A stretch of DNA of 64,000 nt. Origin: Candidatus Accumulibacter sp. 66-26 (GTDB lineage Bacteria; Pseudomonadota; Gammaproteobacteria; Burkholderiales; Rhodocyclaceae). Below the pieces are notes generated by a model. That model saw nothing but the letters and a program-made list of their open reading frames with translations. It made no database searches and had not been told where the DNA came from. Location of the stretch: contig MKUH01000012.1 in NCBI GenBank assembly GCA_001897745.1, forward strand, positions 103,529-167,528. The letters are read 5' to 3'. The translations under genes were made by a program, and so were the position numbers. The stretch's first letter is position 1. Every line of letters begins with the position of its first letter. Positions 51,594 through 63,954 of this stretch are shown here, in pieces.

Positions 51594-52232
51594 ATGTCTC
51601 CGTCCGCAAGCCGCCTTGCCCGTGCCCCGCTCGTACATCCGCTGGCGGTGCGCGTCACGCACTGGATCAACGCGCTGGCCGTTCTGGTCATGGTGCTGAG
51701 CGGCTGGCGCATCTACAACGCGTCGCCGATCTTCGCCTTCAAGTTTCCCGCGGCGCTGACGCTCGGCGGCTGGCTGGGCGGCGCCCTGCAGTGGCATTTC
51801 GCCGCGATGTGGCTGCTTGTCGGCAACGGGATCGTCTATCTGCTGTACGGCGTTTTTTCCGGACATTACCGCGACGATTTCCTGCCCGTCCGCCTCGCCG
51901 CCCTGCGCCGCGAACTGGGCAATGCACTGCACGGCCGCCTGTCGCACCGGCTCGGCGTCTATAACCCGGTGCAGCGTCTGGCGTATCTCGGCGTCATCGC
52001 GCTGATCGCGCTCGTCGTCCTGTCCGGGCTGGCGATCTGGAAGCCCGTCCAGTTCCAGGCGCTGGCCGCGCTGATGGGCGGTTTTGCCGGCGCGCGGGTG
52101 GTGCATTTCGCGGCGATGGCAGCGCTCGTGCTGTTCGTGGTCGGCCATGTGGCGATGGTCTTGCTGGTGCCGAGCACCTTCCTGCCGATGCTGACCGGGC
52201 GCGCCGGCAAAGCCGAACGGGAGGAAGTATGA
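51594..52232 (+). CDS. Cytochrome b561-type membrane subunit (YedZ1-like)
   Basis: 212 residues, four membrane helices. The first has a haem-ligand-type histidine (HPLAVRVTHWINALAV), and more histidines occur in WHFAAMW, SHRLG, VHFAAM and VGHVAMV. It fits the b-type cytochrome of hydrogenase/thiosulfate reductase-like complexes (PF01292 type). It would pass electrons from the quinone pool to the adjoining molybdoenzyme. The ATG at 51594, 7 bases after AGGAGG, is preferred over a GTG at 51588 too close to that site. Overlaps the next gene by 4 bases (ATGA). Confidence 0.85.
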   Translation: MSPSASRLARAPLVHPLAVRVTHWINALAVLVMVLSGWRIYNASPIFAFKFPAALTLGGWLGGALQWHFAAMWLLVGNGIVYLLYGVFSGHYRDDFLPVRLAALRRELGNALHGRLSHRLGVYNPVQRLAYLGVIALIALVVLSGLAIWKPVQFQALAALMGGFAGARVVHFAAMAALVLFVVGHVAMVLLVPSTFLPMLTGRAGKAEREEV

Positions 52233-52996
52233 AGCGTCTGCCGACCGTGCCTCCCTGGCGGACCTTGGCCGCCGATGCGGCGCCCGAGTTGCGGCAGCTG
52301 CAGCGCCGCCTGTTCCTCAAGGGTTCCCTCGGCCTCGGCGCGCTGAGCCTGCTTTCCGGTTGCAGCGTGACCGACGCGGCGAGCGTGCAGAAAGTGCTGA
52401 GCGGCATGTCGCGCTGGAACGACCGCGTGCAGGCCCTGCTCTTCGATCCGGCGCGGCTGGCGCCGACCTATCCGGAAAGCGCCGTGACACGGCCGTTTCC
52501 GTTCAACGCCTTCTACGGCGAGGACGAGGCGCCGGAAGTCGACGGCGCCAACTATCGTCTCGAACTGGCCGGGCTGATCGCCGACCGCCGGCCGTGGACG
52601 CTGGCGCGTCTCAACGAGCTGCCGCAAGCCTCGCAGATCACGCGCCACGTCTGCGTCGAAGGCTGGAGCGCCATCGGCAAGTGGGGCGGCGTGCCCTTCC
52701 GCGCCTTTCTCGAACGCATCGGCGCCGACCTCAGCGCGCGCTACGTCGGCTTCAAGTGCGCCGACGATTACTACACGAGCATCGACATGGCCAGTGCGCT
52801 GCACCCGCAGACCCTGCTGACGCTGCGCTTCGCCGACGCCATCCTGCCGCGTTCCTACGGTTTCCCGATGAAGCTGCGCCTGCCGACCAAGCTTGGCTTC
52901 AAGAATCCCAAGCACATCATGGCCATCTACGTGACCAACCTGTATCCCGGCGGCTACTGGGAAGATCAGGGCTACAACTGGTTTTCCGGGCTGTAG
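52229..52996 (+). CDS. Tat-exported molybdopterin oxidoreductase, sulfite oxidase/YedY type
   Basis: 255 residues. A Tat signal (RRLFLKG at 26-32) runs into a lipobox-like LLSGC with cysteine 45, so it may be a lipoprotein. The molybdopterin fold follows, with putative Mo-ligand C142 in HVCVEGWSAIGKWGG. The C-terminal block KLPTKLGFKNPKHIMAIYV is present. It pairs with the upstream b-type cytochrome. YedY1 of Azospira suillum reduces methionine sulfoxide in the periplasm, and that role is inferred here from the neighbouring Met-rich proteins. Other substrates are possible. Confidence 0.85.
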   Translation: MKRLPTVPPWRTLAADAAPELRQLQRRLFLKGSLGLGALSLLSGCSVTDAASVQKVLSGMSRWNDRVQALLFDPARLAPTYPESAVTRPFPFNAFYGEDEAPEVDGANYRLELAGLIADRRPWTLARLNELPQASQITRHVCVEGWSAIGKWGGVPFRAFLERIGADLSARYVGFKCADDYYTSIDMASALHPQTLLTLRFADAILPRSYGFPMKLRLPTKLGFKNPKHIMAIYVTNLYPGGYWEDQGYNWFSGL

Positions 52997-53002
52997 GCGA
53001 GC

Positions 53003-53269
53003 ATGCGCAGCTCTTCCCGCTCCGTTCCGCTCGCCGTCGCCCTCCTCTTCCTGGTCGTGCCGCTCGTCGCGCAGGAAGCGCCGGCGCCCGGCATGGCGGC
53101 GAAAGAGCAACCGGCGATGCGGACGGACGAGCCGATGCCGACCGGAATGAAACGCGACGGCATGACCAAGGGCGAGGTGCGCCGGGCGGCGGCGAAAAAG
53201 GCCGCGCAAATGAAGGAGGCGATGGAAAAGGAAGCGCAAGCGATGCCGGCAAGGAAATCCGCCAGATAA
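53003..53269 (+). CDS. Second methionine/lysine-rich secreted protein
   Basis: 88 residues: signal peptide MRSSSRSVPLAVALLFLVVP, cleaved near VAQ-EAPAPG. The mature low-complexity part is rich in Met (eight), Lys and Ala (MKRDGMTKGEV, MKEAMEKEAQAM). It is a diverged relative of the MXKDX protein on the other side of the locus. It starts 6 bases after the molybdoenzyme stop and ends 11 bases before the patatin gene, so it belongs to the operon. Probably another periplasmic oxidant sink; that is inference. Confidence 0.7.
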   Translation: MRSSSRSVPLAVALLFLVVPLVAQEAPAPGMAAKEQPAMRTDEPMPTGMKRDGMTKGEVRRAAAKKAAQMKEAMEKEAQAMPARKSAR

Positions 53270-53280
53270 GGGAGAACGGG

Positions 53281-54429
53281 ATGGCCGCCAGGCGCGGAAA
53301 GACGAAAGAGCAAGCGGTGCCGCCGAGGCCGGCGCTGCCCGGACAGGTGGTGCTCGTGCTGCAGGGCGGCGGCGCGCTCGGCGCCTATCAGGTCGGCGTC
53401 TATCAGGCGCTGCACGAGGCCGGCATCGAGCCCGACTGGGTGATCGGCACCTCGATCGGCGCGATCAACGGCGCGCTGATCGCCGGCAACGCTCCGGCCG
53501 ACCGCATGGCCCGCCTCGACGCCTTCTGGGGCAATCTCGAACGACTGGCCGGCGCCCCGGCGTGGCTCGGCGGCGGCGAATTCGGCGCGGCGCTGAACCA
53601 GGCGGAAAGGCTGCTGCTCGGCGTTCCCGGCTTCTTCGCGCTGAATCCCTTGAGCGCCTGGAGCATGTACTTGCCGGTCGGCGTCGAGCGGGCGGCCTTC
53701 TACGACACGCGGCCGCTGCGCGCCACGCTGGCCGGATTGCTCGATCCGGCGCAGCTCAACGCGGGGCGGCCGCGCCTGACGGTCGGCGCGGTCAACGTGA
53801 AGAGCGGCGCCATGCATTACTTCGACAGCCATCGGGAAGCGCTCGACCTTTCCCACATCATGGCTTCCGGCGCGCTGCCGCCGGCCTTTCCGGCGGTGCG
53901 CGTGGGCGGCGAGCCGTTCTGGGACGGCGGCGTCTATTCGAACACGCCGCTCGAAGCGGTGTTCGACGACCGGCCGCGGCGCGACTCGGTCGTCTTCACC
54001 GTCAACATGTGGCATGCGCACGGACCCGAGCCGGGGTCGATCTGGGATGCGGTCGGTCGGCAGAAGGACATCCAGTACGCGAGCCGGGCCGACAGCCACC
54101 TGTTTCGCCAGAAGCAGCTGCACCGCCTGCGCCACATCGTCAACGAACTGGGCCAGCGCCTGCCGGCGGCGCAGCGGGAACTGCCGGAAGTACGCGAGAT
54201 GCTCGGCTACGGCTGCACGACGCAGATGCACGTGGTGCGCCTGCTGGCGCCGCGTCTGGCCGGCGAGGACGCGACCAAGGACATCGACTTTTCCGCGGCC
54301 GGCATCCGGGCGCGGCGCACGGCGGGCTACGCCGATGCGCGGCGCGTCGTCGCGCAGGCGCCGTGGACACGGGCGCTCGATACGCTGGAGGGCGTCGCGA
54401 TCCACGAACCGGGGGACAGCGCGGGCTGA
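53281..54429 (+). CDS. Patatin-like phospholipase
   Basis: 382 residues with the patatin catalytic set: glycine-rich oxyanion loop QGGGALGAYQ near 26-35, nucleophile elbow GTSIGA (Ser near 59) and the Asp of DGG in FWDGGVYSNTP near 220. The dimer/C-terminal part includes WHAHGPEP and a DUF3734-like end. The first ATG at 53281 follows AAGGGAG; a longer frame upstream runs antisense-like through two genes and is rejected. Fourth gene of the cytochrome-molybdoenzyme operon, an unexpected partner; it may remodel membrane lipids under oxidant stress or have joined the operon by chance. Confidence 0.87.
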   Translation: MAARRGKTKEQAVPPRPALPGQVVLVLQGGGALGAYQVGVYQALHEAGIEPDWVIGTSIGAINGALIAGNAPADRMARLDAFWGNLERLAGAPAWLGGGEFGAALNQAERLLLGVPGFFALNPLSAWSMYLPVGVERAAFYDTRPLRATLAGLLDPAQLNAGRPRLTVGAVNVKSGAMHYFDSHREALDLSHIMASGALPPAFPAVRVGGEPFWDGGVYSNTPLEAVFDDRPRRDSVVFTVNMWHAHGPEPGSIWDAVGRQKDIQYASRADSHLFRQKQLHRLRHIVNELGQRLPAAQRELPEVREMLGYGCTTQMHVVRLLAPRLAGEDATKDIDFSAAGIRARRTAGYADARRVVAQAPWTRALDTLEGVAIHEPGDSAG

Positions 54430-54446
54430 TCGTAGGTGGCGCGGCC

Positions 54447-54507
54447 GCCGTCCGGAAACCACCAAAACACGGCGCACCGTCGATGCACACGCGGCGTGCC
54501 GGACGGC
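54447..54507. repeat. Inverted repeat between convergent patatin and mnmE genes
   Basis: GCCGTCCGG at 54447-54455 and CCGGACGGC at 54499-54507 are perfect 9-base arms 43 bases apart. They could form the shared 3' end of the convergent transcripts, but no T run is present. Confidence 0.3.
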
Positions 54508-55862
54508 TACTTGCCGATGCAGAAGCGGCCGAAGATTTCGCCGAGCAGGTCGTCGGCGCTGAATTCGCCGGTGATCTCGGCGAGCGCGCGCTGCGCCAGG
54601 CGCAGCTCTTCGGCGAACAGTTCGAGTTGCGGCAGCTGCGCCTGCGCGGCGGCGATGTGTTCGCCGGCGCTGCCGAGCGCGCGCAGGTGGCGCTCACGCG
54701 CGATGAAGACGTCCTCGGCCGGATGCCAGCCGGCGATGCGCAGCAGTTCGGCGCGCAGCAGGTCGATTCCGGCGCCGTTTTTGGCGGACAGCGAAACGGC
54801 GACGCCGTCGGCTTCGTCGTGTCGTTCGGCGGCGCGTTCGGCGAGGTCGATCTTGTTGTAGACGGTGATGCGCGCGAGCCCCGCCGGCAGCTGCGCGAGG
54901 ATGGCGCGCTCGGCTTCCCCGACGCCGCTGCGCGCGTCGACGAGCAGGATCAGCACGTCGGCGCGTTTGATTTCGCGCCAGGTGCGCGCGATGCCGATCT
55001 GCTCGACCTCGTCGTCGGTCTCGCGCAGGCCGGCGGTGTCGATCACGTGCAGCGGAATCCCCTCGATCTGCAGCGTGCCGCGCACGACGTCGCGCGTGGT
55101 GCCGGCAACCGGCGTGACGATGGCCAGCTCGTCGCCGGCCAGGCGGTTGAGCAGGCTGGACTTGCCGACGTTCGGCTGGCCGGCGAGGACGACGTGCAGG
55201 CCGCCCTGCAGCAGCCGGCCCTGCTGGGCGCGGTCGAAGACCGCGGCGAGGCGCAGGCGCAGGCGGTCGAGGCGGCCGAAGGCGTCGGCCGCTTCGAGGA
55301 AATCGACTTCCTCGTCGGGAAAATCGAGCGTCGCTTCGACCAGCGCGCGCAGCTCGATCAGCTGGTCGAGCAGCGCGTTGATTTCCTTTGAAAACTCTCC
55401 GTGCAGCGAGCGCACGGCGCTTTTCGCGGCGGCCGTCGTCGCGGCGTCGATCAGGTCGACGACGGCTTCGGCCTGCGCCAGATCGAGCTTGCCGTTGAGG
55501 AAGGCGCGGCGGGTGAATTCGCCGGGCTCGGCGAGGCGCGCGCCGAGGTCGAGGCAGCGTGCGAGCAGCATCTGCAGGACGACCGGGCCGCCGTGCCCCT
55601 GTAGTTCGAGGACGTCTTCGCCGGTGAAGGAGTGCGGTGCGGGAAAGTAGAGCAGCAGGCCGCTGTCGATCAGGCTGCCGTCGGCGGCGCGGAAGTCGGC
55701 CAGCGTTGCGACGCGCGGGGCCGGCTGCTTGCCGGAGAGCGCCGCGGCGAAGGCCGGGAGCCCGGCGCCCGAGACGCGGATGACGCCGATGCCGCCGCGG
55801 CCGGGGGCCGTGGCGATCGCGGCGATGGTGTCGGTGGCGGGCGCGCGCCGCTCGCCCGCCAC
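54507..55862 (-). CDS. mnmE: tRNA modification GTPase MnmE
   Basis: Partners MnmG in wobble-uridine modification. 451 residues: formyl-tetrahydrofolate-binding N-domain ([14 protein letters not shown]), GTPase G1 [14 protein letters not shown]3 DTAGLRE and G4 NKID. The diagnostic C-terminal CIGK ends the protein. I start it at a GTG (55860-55862) preceded by AAGG at good spacing and just after the yidC stop. Another GTG at 55901 would overlap yidC and add residues not expected from the Escherichia coli protein. Confidence 0.96.
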   Translation of the reverse strand: MAGERRAPATDTIAAIATAPGRGGIGVIRVSGAGLPAFAAALSGKQPAPRVATLADFRAADGSLIDSGLLLYFPAPHSFTGEDVLELQGHGGPVVLQMLLARCLDLGARLAEPGEFTRRAFLNGKLDLAQAEAVVDLIDAATTAAAKSAVRSLHGEFSKEINALLDQLIELRALVEATLDFPDEEVDFLEAADAFGRLDRLRLRLAAVFDRAQQGRLLQGGLHVVLAGQPNVGKSSLLNRLAGDELAIVTPVAGTTRDVVRGTLQIEGIPLHVIDTAGLRETDDEVEQIGIARTWREIKRADVLILLVDARSGVGEAERAILAQLPAGLARITVYNKIDLAERAAERHDEADGVAVSLSAKNGAGIDLLRAELLRIAGWHPAEDVFIARERHLRALGSAGEHIAAAQAQLPQLELFAEELRLAQRALAEITGEFSADDLLGEIFGRFCIGK

Positions 55863-55866
55863 GGGA

Positions 55867-57552
55867 TCAGGCCTTGGCGTCGTTGGCAGCTTTTCCGCCA
55901 CCTTCGATCATCCGCGTGATCTGCCACTGCTGGGCGATCGACAGGGTGTTGTTGACCACCCAGTAGAGCACCAGACCGGACGGGAAGAAGAAGAACATGC
56001 CGCCGAAAATGAAGGGCATGGCCATCATCACCTTGGCCTGGATGGGATCGGGCGGCGTCGGGTTGAGCTTGGTCTGGATCAGCATGGTGACGACCATGAT
56101 CACCGGCAGGATGTAGAAGGGGTCGGCCGACGAAAGGTCGGTGATCCACAGGATCCACGGCGCGTCGCGCATTTCGACGGCGCCCAGCAGCGCCCAGTAG
56201 AGGGCGATGAAGACCGGAATCTGGATGAGGATGGGCAGGCAGCCGCCGAGCGGGTTGATCTTCTCGGTCTGGTACAGCTTCATCATTTCCTGGTTGAGCT
56301 TCTGGCGGTCGTCGCCGTAGCGCTCCTTGAGCGCCGTCAGGCGCGGCGTGACCGTGCGCATCTTGGCCATCGACTTGTACGAGGCGGCCGACAGCGGGAA
56401 GAAGATGGCCTTGATGCCGACCGTCAGCAGGACGATCGCCCAGCCCCAGTTGCCGACCAGCGCGTGGATGGCGTTCAGGCACCAGAAGATCGGCGCGGCG
56501 ATGATCGTCAGCCAGCCGTAGTCGACGACCAGCGGCAGGCCGGTGGCGCCGATGCCGCCTTCGGCCGCCGGCTTGGCCAGGTGGTCGAGCGTGGACTGGA
56601 TCTGCGGGCCAGCGTAGAGCGGGACCGCGAAAGCGGTCTTGGCGCCCGGCGCGGCCGCCGTGACCGGCACGATGACGCCGGCGGTGACCGCCGGGTTGGC
56701 GGCGCCTTCGACCTTGCGCATGTAGAACTCGCGCTGCATGCCGGCCGGCGGAATCCAGGCCGCGACGAAGTAGTGCTGGACCATGGCCAGCCAGCCGTTG
56801 TCGGCCTTGGCGTTGAACTTGGCCTTGCCCTTCTCGATGTCGCCGAAATCGACCTTCTGATACTTGTCCTGCTCGGTGTAGACGGCCGGGCCGGTGAAGG
56901 TGCTGACCATCCGGCTTTCGCCTTCCGGCGCCTTGATGTCGCGCTGCAGCTGGTAGTAGGCGTGCGGGGCGATTTCCTTCTGGCTGCCGTTGTCGATCTC
57001 GTAGCGTACGTCGATCAGGTAGCTGCCCTGCGTGAAGGTGTAGACCTTGGCGACCTTGATGCCGTCGGCGGCCGGCGCTTCGAGGCGCAGTTGCACGCTC
57101 TTGTCGTCGGTGCCCGTTTCGCGCTTGCCCGGAACGATCGAGAACAGCGTCTTGTGGCTGGGCAGGCCGTCGCCGATCAGGCCGCTCTGCGCGAGATACT
57201 GGTGCTTCGCCTCGAACAGGTGGAAGCTGCTTTCCTTGTCGGCGGTCGACTTGTAGCGCTTGAGTTCGAGGCTGACGATGTCGCCGCCCTGGCTCGACAC
57301 TTCGGCGACGTAGAGGTCGGTCTTGATCGTCACCGTTTCGGCCTTGGCCGGCGCGGCGCTGGCGCTGGCGACCGGCGCGGCGACCTGGCCGGCCTGCAGG
57401 CTGGTCGTCGGGAGCGGCGTGGCGCTGCCGGCGGTGGCGGCGGCACTGGTAGCCGGCGCGGCGGGCGGCAGGTTATGCTTCTGCCAGGCATCCCAGAGCA
57501 TGACCAGCGAGAAAGTGAAGACGAGCAGCAGGATCAGGCGTCGGTTATCCAT
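55867..57552 (-). CDS. yidC: Membrane insertase YidC
   Basis: Inserts and folds inner-membrane proteins, alone or with SecYEG. 561 residues: N-terminal membrane helix (5-20), a large periplasmic domain (about 60-345) and a C-terminal five-helix core ([48 protein letters not shown]). Second-last gene of the rpmH-rnpA-yidD-yidC-mnmE run. Confidence 0.97.
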   Translation of the reverse strand: MDNRRLILLLVFTFSLVMLWDAWQKHNLPPAAPATSAAATAGSATPLPTTSLQAGQVAAPVASASAAPAKAETVTIKTDLYVAEVSSQGGDIVSLELKRYKSTADKESSFHLFEAKHQYLAQSGLIGDGLPSHKTLFSIVPGKRETGTDDKSVQLRLEAPAADGIKVAKVYTFTQGSYLIDVRYEIDNGSQKEIAPHAYYQLQRDIKAPEGESRMVSTFTGPAVYTEQDKYQKVDFGDIEKGKAKFNAKADNGWLAMVQHYFVAAWIPPAGMQREFYMRKVEGAANPAVTAGVIVPVTAAAPGAKTAFAVPLYAGPQIQSTLDHLAKPAAEGGIGATGLPLVVDYGWLTIIAAPIFWCLNAIHALVGNWGWAIVLLTVGIKAIFFPLSAASYKSMAKMRTVTPRLTALKERYGDDRQKLNQEMMKLYQTEKINPLGGCLPILIQIPVFIALYWALLGAVEMRDAPWILWITDLSSADPFYILPVIMVVTMLIQTKLNPTPPDPIQAKVMMAMPFIFGGMFFFFPSGLVLYWVVNNTLSIAQQWQITRMIEGGGKAANDAKA

Positions 57553-57576
57553 GAACGGCCTATGCAGTTGTGTATT

Positions 57577-57786
57577 TCAGGGTACGGGATCAAAGCCGCC
57601 CGGGTTCCACGGGTGGCAGCGGGAAATGCGCTTGAGGCCGAGACGCGAGCCTTCGAGCGCACCGTATTTCTGCACCGCCTCGACGGTGTATTCCGAACAG
57701 CTGGGGAAAAAGCGGCAACGGCGCCCGAACAGCGGGCTGATCGCATATTGGTAGAAGCGTATCAGTGCCAGCAGCAACAATTTCAT
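57577..57786 (-). CDS. yidD: Membrane-insertion efficiency factor YidD
   Basis: 69 residues with [32 protein letters not shown] and [14 protein letters not shown], fully typical. It aids membrane-protein insertion. Between rnpA (4 bases away) and yidC. Confidence 0.96.
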   Translation of the reverse strand: MKLLLLALIRFYQYAISPLFGRRCRFFPSCSEYTVEAVQKYGALEGSRLGLKRISRCHPWNPGGFDPVP

Positions 57787-57790
57787 CGGC

Positions 57791-58186
57791 TCATCGTTCG
57801 GGTGAGATCATCTTGCCGAGCAGCCCCCGGATTTCCTCGGCCAGCGCGCGCCGGTCGAGCGGTTTGGGTTTGACTGCCAGCCGCAGCACCAGATCGCGTG
57901 CGGGCAGGCGCTGGCGCAACAAACGGAAGTGCTCGCGGCCGAGACGCTTGACGAGATTGCGGTCGAACGCTCGTTTCAGCAGTCGCTTGGCGACGACCAC
58001 TCCCAGACGGGCGCCGTCACCTTCCCCGGCCGCCCGAATTCGGTAATGTAACAGGAAATGGCGGCTCTTCAGCGCCCTCCTGAAACCAAAAACGGATGAA
58101 AACTCATCCGTTCTGGTCAGGCGATACTGCTTGGGGAACGCGGCAGCCGATGCCTTGCGTTCTCCCGTCCGGCTCTCGGGATTCAA
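57791..58186 (-). CDS. rnpA: Ribonuclease P protein component
   Basis: Protein subunit of RNase P, which matures tRNA 5' ends. 131 residues with [25 protein letters not shown] and the RNR-type motif [22 protein letters not shown]. The start is uncertain. A TTG at 58184-58186 (12 bases after rpmH) is the only suitable codon before the conserved FPKQ segment, and its ribosome site AAGG is very close. Confidence 0.92.
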   Translation of the reverse strand: MNPESRTGERKASAAAFPKQYRLTRTDEFSSVFGFRRALKSRHFLLHYRIRAAGEGDGARLGVVVAKRLLKRAFDRNLVKRLGREHFRLLRQRLPARDLVLRLAVKPKPLDRRALAEEIRGLLGKMISPER

Positions 58187-58198
58187 ACCTTAGAAGGT

Positions 58199-58333
58199 TC
58201 AAACCGCCAGACGGTGACGACCCTTGGCGCGGCGGGCGCGGATCACGGCACGACCACCACGGGTGCTCATGCGGACGAGGAAGCCATGGGTGCGCTTGCG
58301 GCGAACAACCGACGGTTGATAAGTGCGTTTCAT
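58199..58333 (-). CDS. rpmH: 50S ribosomal protein L34
   Basis: 44 residues, too short to appear as a long frame: [20 protein letters not shown] to KGRHRLAV, essentially the universal L34 sequence. First gene of the rpmH-rnpA-yidD-yidC-mnmE run, oriented away from dnaA, with a strong promoter 37 bases upstream. Confidence 0.98.
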   Translation of the reverse strand: MKRTYQPSVVRRKRTHGFLVRMSTRGGRAVIRARRAKGRHRLAV

Positions 58334-58370
58334 GATTAAACCTTTGAAGTCAAAGCGAAGTAAACGCGAA

Positions 58371-58400
58371 ATTAGACAGGATTCGCAACACCCGTGTCAA
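58371..58400 (-). promoter_or_regulatory. Promoter of rpmH
   Basis: On the minus strand TTGACA (58395-58400) and TCTAAT (58371-58376) are 18 bases apart, 37 bases before the rpmH ATG. A perfect DnaA box lies 20 bases upstream at 58421-58429, so DnaA could influence the promoter. Confidence 0.75.
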
Positions 58401-58464
58401 GTCCAAATTTTTCCCGATCCTGTGGATAACTTTCCGGCAACAGGTTAAAATCGAACCCTCTCAG

Positions 58465-58493
58465 TTCCCGCAGGATACTGACAAAAGTTATAT
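58465..58493 (+). promoter_or_regulatory. Possible dnaA promoter
   Basis: TTATAT at 58488-58493 with a poor -35 (TTCCCG at 58465-58470) 17 bases upstream, about 145 bases before the dnaA ATG. Weak match; other starts are possible. Confidence 0.3.
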
Positions 58494-58637
58494 AAAACAA
58501 ACACAAACAGTATCGTTACGCCCAAGCCATGTTTGCCCGAACGTTCTCCTGCCTGCTTTCGAATCGCGAAAGCAGGGGGATAAGTTTTTGTACGCATTTA
58601 TGTATCGCCTATTCAGGATTGCAGCGAATCGCCCGTG

Positions 58638-60047
58638 ATGAGTAGTTTTTGGACCTCTTGCCTGAGCCAGTTCGAACAGGAACTACCGCCTCAGCAATTC
58701 AATACCTGGATTCGCCCCCTGCGCCTCGAAGGCGAGGAGGATATCGCCAACGGCCTGCGGCTGCTGGCGCCCAACGGTTTCATCCTGAAATGGGTGAAGG
58801 AACGCTATCTGACCCGCATCGAGGAACTCGGCACCGCCTATTTCTCCGTCCCGGTGAGCATTTCGCTGCTGCTCGGCGAGAAGAAGACCGTAGCCCCCGC
58901 GCCGTCCGCTGCCGCCGCGCCGCTGCAGACGACGGCGGCACCGATGATCGGCGGTCTGCGTTCGGCGGCCGAGACGCTGCCGACGCCGATGCCGGCCCCG
59001 GTGCGCAGCACGTCGAGCTACGAAAAGACGCGCCTGATCGCCGGCTTCACCTTCGACAACCTGATCGTCGGCAAGGCCAACGACCTCGCCCGCGCGGCGG
59101 CCACGCAGGTTTCGCTCAATCCCGGCGGCGCGGCCTACAACCCGCTCTTCATCTACGGCGGCGCCGGCCTCGGCAAGACGCACTTGATCCACGCCATCGG
59201 CAACCAGATCCTGGTCCAGAATCCGGACAAGGTCGTGCGCTACGTGCACGCCGAGGACTATTACTCCGACGTCGTGCGCGCCTACCAGCAGAAATCCTTC
59301 GACGTCTTCAAGCGCTACTACCGCTCGCTCGACGTGCTGCTACTCGACGACGTGCAGTTCTTCAACGGCAAGAACCGCACGCAGGAAGAGTTCTTCTACG
59401 TCTTCAACGCCCTGATCGAGGCCAAGAAGCAGATCGTCATCAGCTGCGACACCTATCCGAAGGACATTTCCGGCCTGGAAGACCGCCTGATCACGCGCTT
59501 CGACTGGGGCCTGACAGTGCAGATCGAGCCGCCGGAAACCGAGATGCGCGTCGCCATCCTGAAGAAGAAGGCCGAAGCCGAGGGCGTCGCGCTCGACGAC
59601 GAGGTCGCCTTTTTCATCGCCAAGCATCTGCGCTCCAACGTGCGCGAGCTGGAAGGCGCGCTCAAGAAGGTGCTCGCCTACTCGTCCTTCCACGGCCGGC
59701 AGATCGCGCTCGACCTCGCCAAGGAAGCGCTGAAGGACCTGATCGGCGCGGTCAACCGCCAGATCACCGTCGAGAACATCCAGAAGACCGTCGCCGACTA
59801 CTTCAAGATCAAGGTTTCCGACCTCTTCTCGAAGAAGCGCACGCGCGTCATCGCCCGGCCGCGTCAGGTGGCGATGTGGCTGGCCAAGGACCTGACCTCG
59901 CAGAGCTACCCGTCGATCGGCGACGCCTTCGGCGGGCGCGACCACACGACGGTTCTGCACGCCGTGCGCACGATCGACAGCCTGCGCGCCAAGGACAACG
60001 AGCTCAACCACGATCTGCACGTTCTGCTGCAGGTTCTCAAGGGTTGA
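58638..60047 (+). CDS. dnaA: Chromosomal replication initiator DnaA
   Basis: AAA+ initiator that binds DnaA boxes and opens the origin. 469 residues: N-terminal domain ([22 protein letters not shown]), an Ala/Pro linker (about 85-130), and an AAA+ domain with Walker [12 protein letters not shown] and Walker [10 protein letters not shown]. The DNA-binding domain ends with signature GGRDHTTV. The ATG at 58638 is preferred to the adjoining GTG at 58635. Confidence 0.98.
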   Translation: MSSFWTSCLSQFEQELPPQQFNTWIRPLRLEGEEDIANGLRLLAPNGFILKWVKERYLTRIEELGTAYFSVPVSISLLLGEKKTVAPAPSAAAAPLQTTAAPMIGGLRSAAETLPTPMPAPVRSTSSYEKTRLIAGFTFDNLIVGKANDLARAAATQVSLNPGGAAYNPLFIYGGAGLGKTHLIHAIGNQILVQNPDKVVRYVHAEDYYSDVVRAYQQKSFDVFKRYYRSLDVLLLDDVQFFNGKNRTQEEFFYVFNALIEAKKQIVISCDTYPKDISGLEDRLITRFDWGLTVQIEPPETEMRVAILKKKAEAEGVALDDEVAFFIAKHLRSNVRELEGALKKVLAYSSFHGRQIALDLAKEALKDLIGAVNRQITVENIQKTVADYFKIKVSDLFSKKRTRVIARPRQVAMWLAKDLTSQSYPSIGDAFGGRDHTTVLHAVRTIDSLRAKDNELNHDLHVLLQVLKG

Positions 60048-60258
60048 ACGAGCGGTGGATAAGTCGGCGGTATTGTTGTGAGCAGTTGGTGGATAAGGTT
60101 GTAAATGCTGGGTTGTGGATAAGTTATTAAATTCTATCCACAAGTGGATACAGGTGTTTTTCAGTTGCGAAACTGCTACTCAAGTAGCTGAAAAATAAAC
60201 GAGAAATAGAGATATCCACAGACTTGTCGTTGAGATTATCTTTATAGGATTTATATAT
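60048..60258. other. dnaA-dnaN intergenic DnaA-box array, probable oriC
   Basis: AT-rich 211 bases with six boxes. One is perfect: TGTGGATAA at 60114-60122 (minus). Five single-mismatch boxes are at 60054-60062 and 60088-60096 (minus), 60134-60142 and 60212-60220 (plus), and a weaker one follows at 60144-60152. A TATATATA-containing element adjoins dnaN at 60241-60260 and could be the unwinding site. Together this is the richest DnaA-box array in the window. Confidence 0.75.

Positions 60259-60260
<2 letters not shown>
60241..60260 (+). repeat. AT-rich 20-base element, copy 2, at the dnaN start
   Basis: TTTATAGGATTTATATATAT. It runs into the dnaN ATG (60259), so the last bases are coding. 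Matches the element at 48472-48491 in 18 of 20 positions. Confidence 0.75.
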
Positions 60261-63904
<3,644 letters not shown>

Positions 63905-63925
63905 TGTTTGTAGGATCCCGCGATT

Positions 63926-63954
63926 GTCTAGATTTTTCCTAAAAGTCTAGATTT
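63926..63954. repeat. Direct repeat after gyrB
   Basis: GTCTAGATTT occurs at 63926-63935 and 63945-63954, 19 bases apart, in a low-GC stretch that continues to the end of the window. The region is too short to show a gene. Confidence 0.45.

Larger units (their letters stand above)
58334..58637. other. rpmH-dnaA intergenic region, possible minor origin part
   Basis: 304 bases with AT-rich tracts, one perfect DnaA box TGTGGATAA at 58421-58429 (minus) and a degenerate GGGGATAA at 58577. A possible dnaA promoter TTCCCG-17-TTATAT lies at 58465-58493. Too few boxes to call it the main origin on its own. No gene seen apart from the rpmH promoter. Confidence 0.5.

Noticed and set aside
55860..55901. 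Longer mnmE start at GTG 55901
   Set aside because: It would overlap yidC by 35 bases and the candidate ribosome site abuts the start codon. The GTG at 55862 is better spaced and closer to the known N-terminus.
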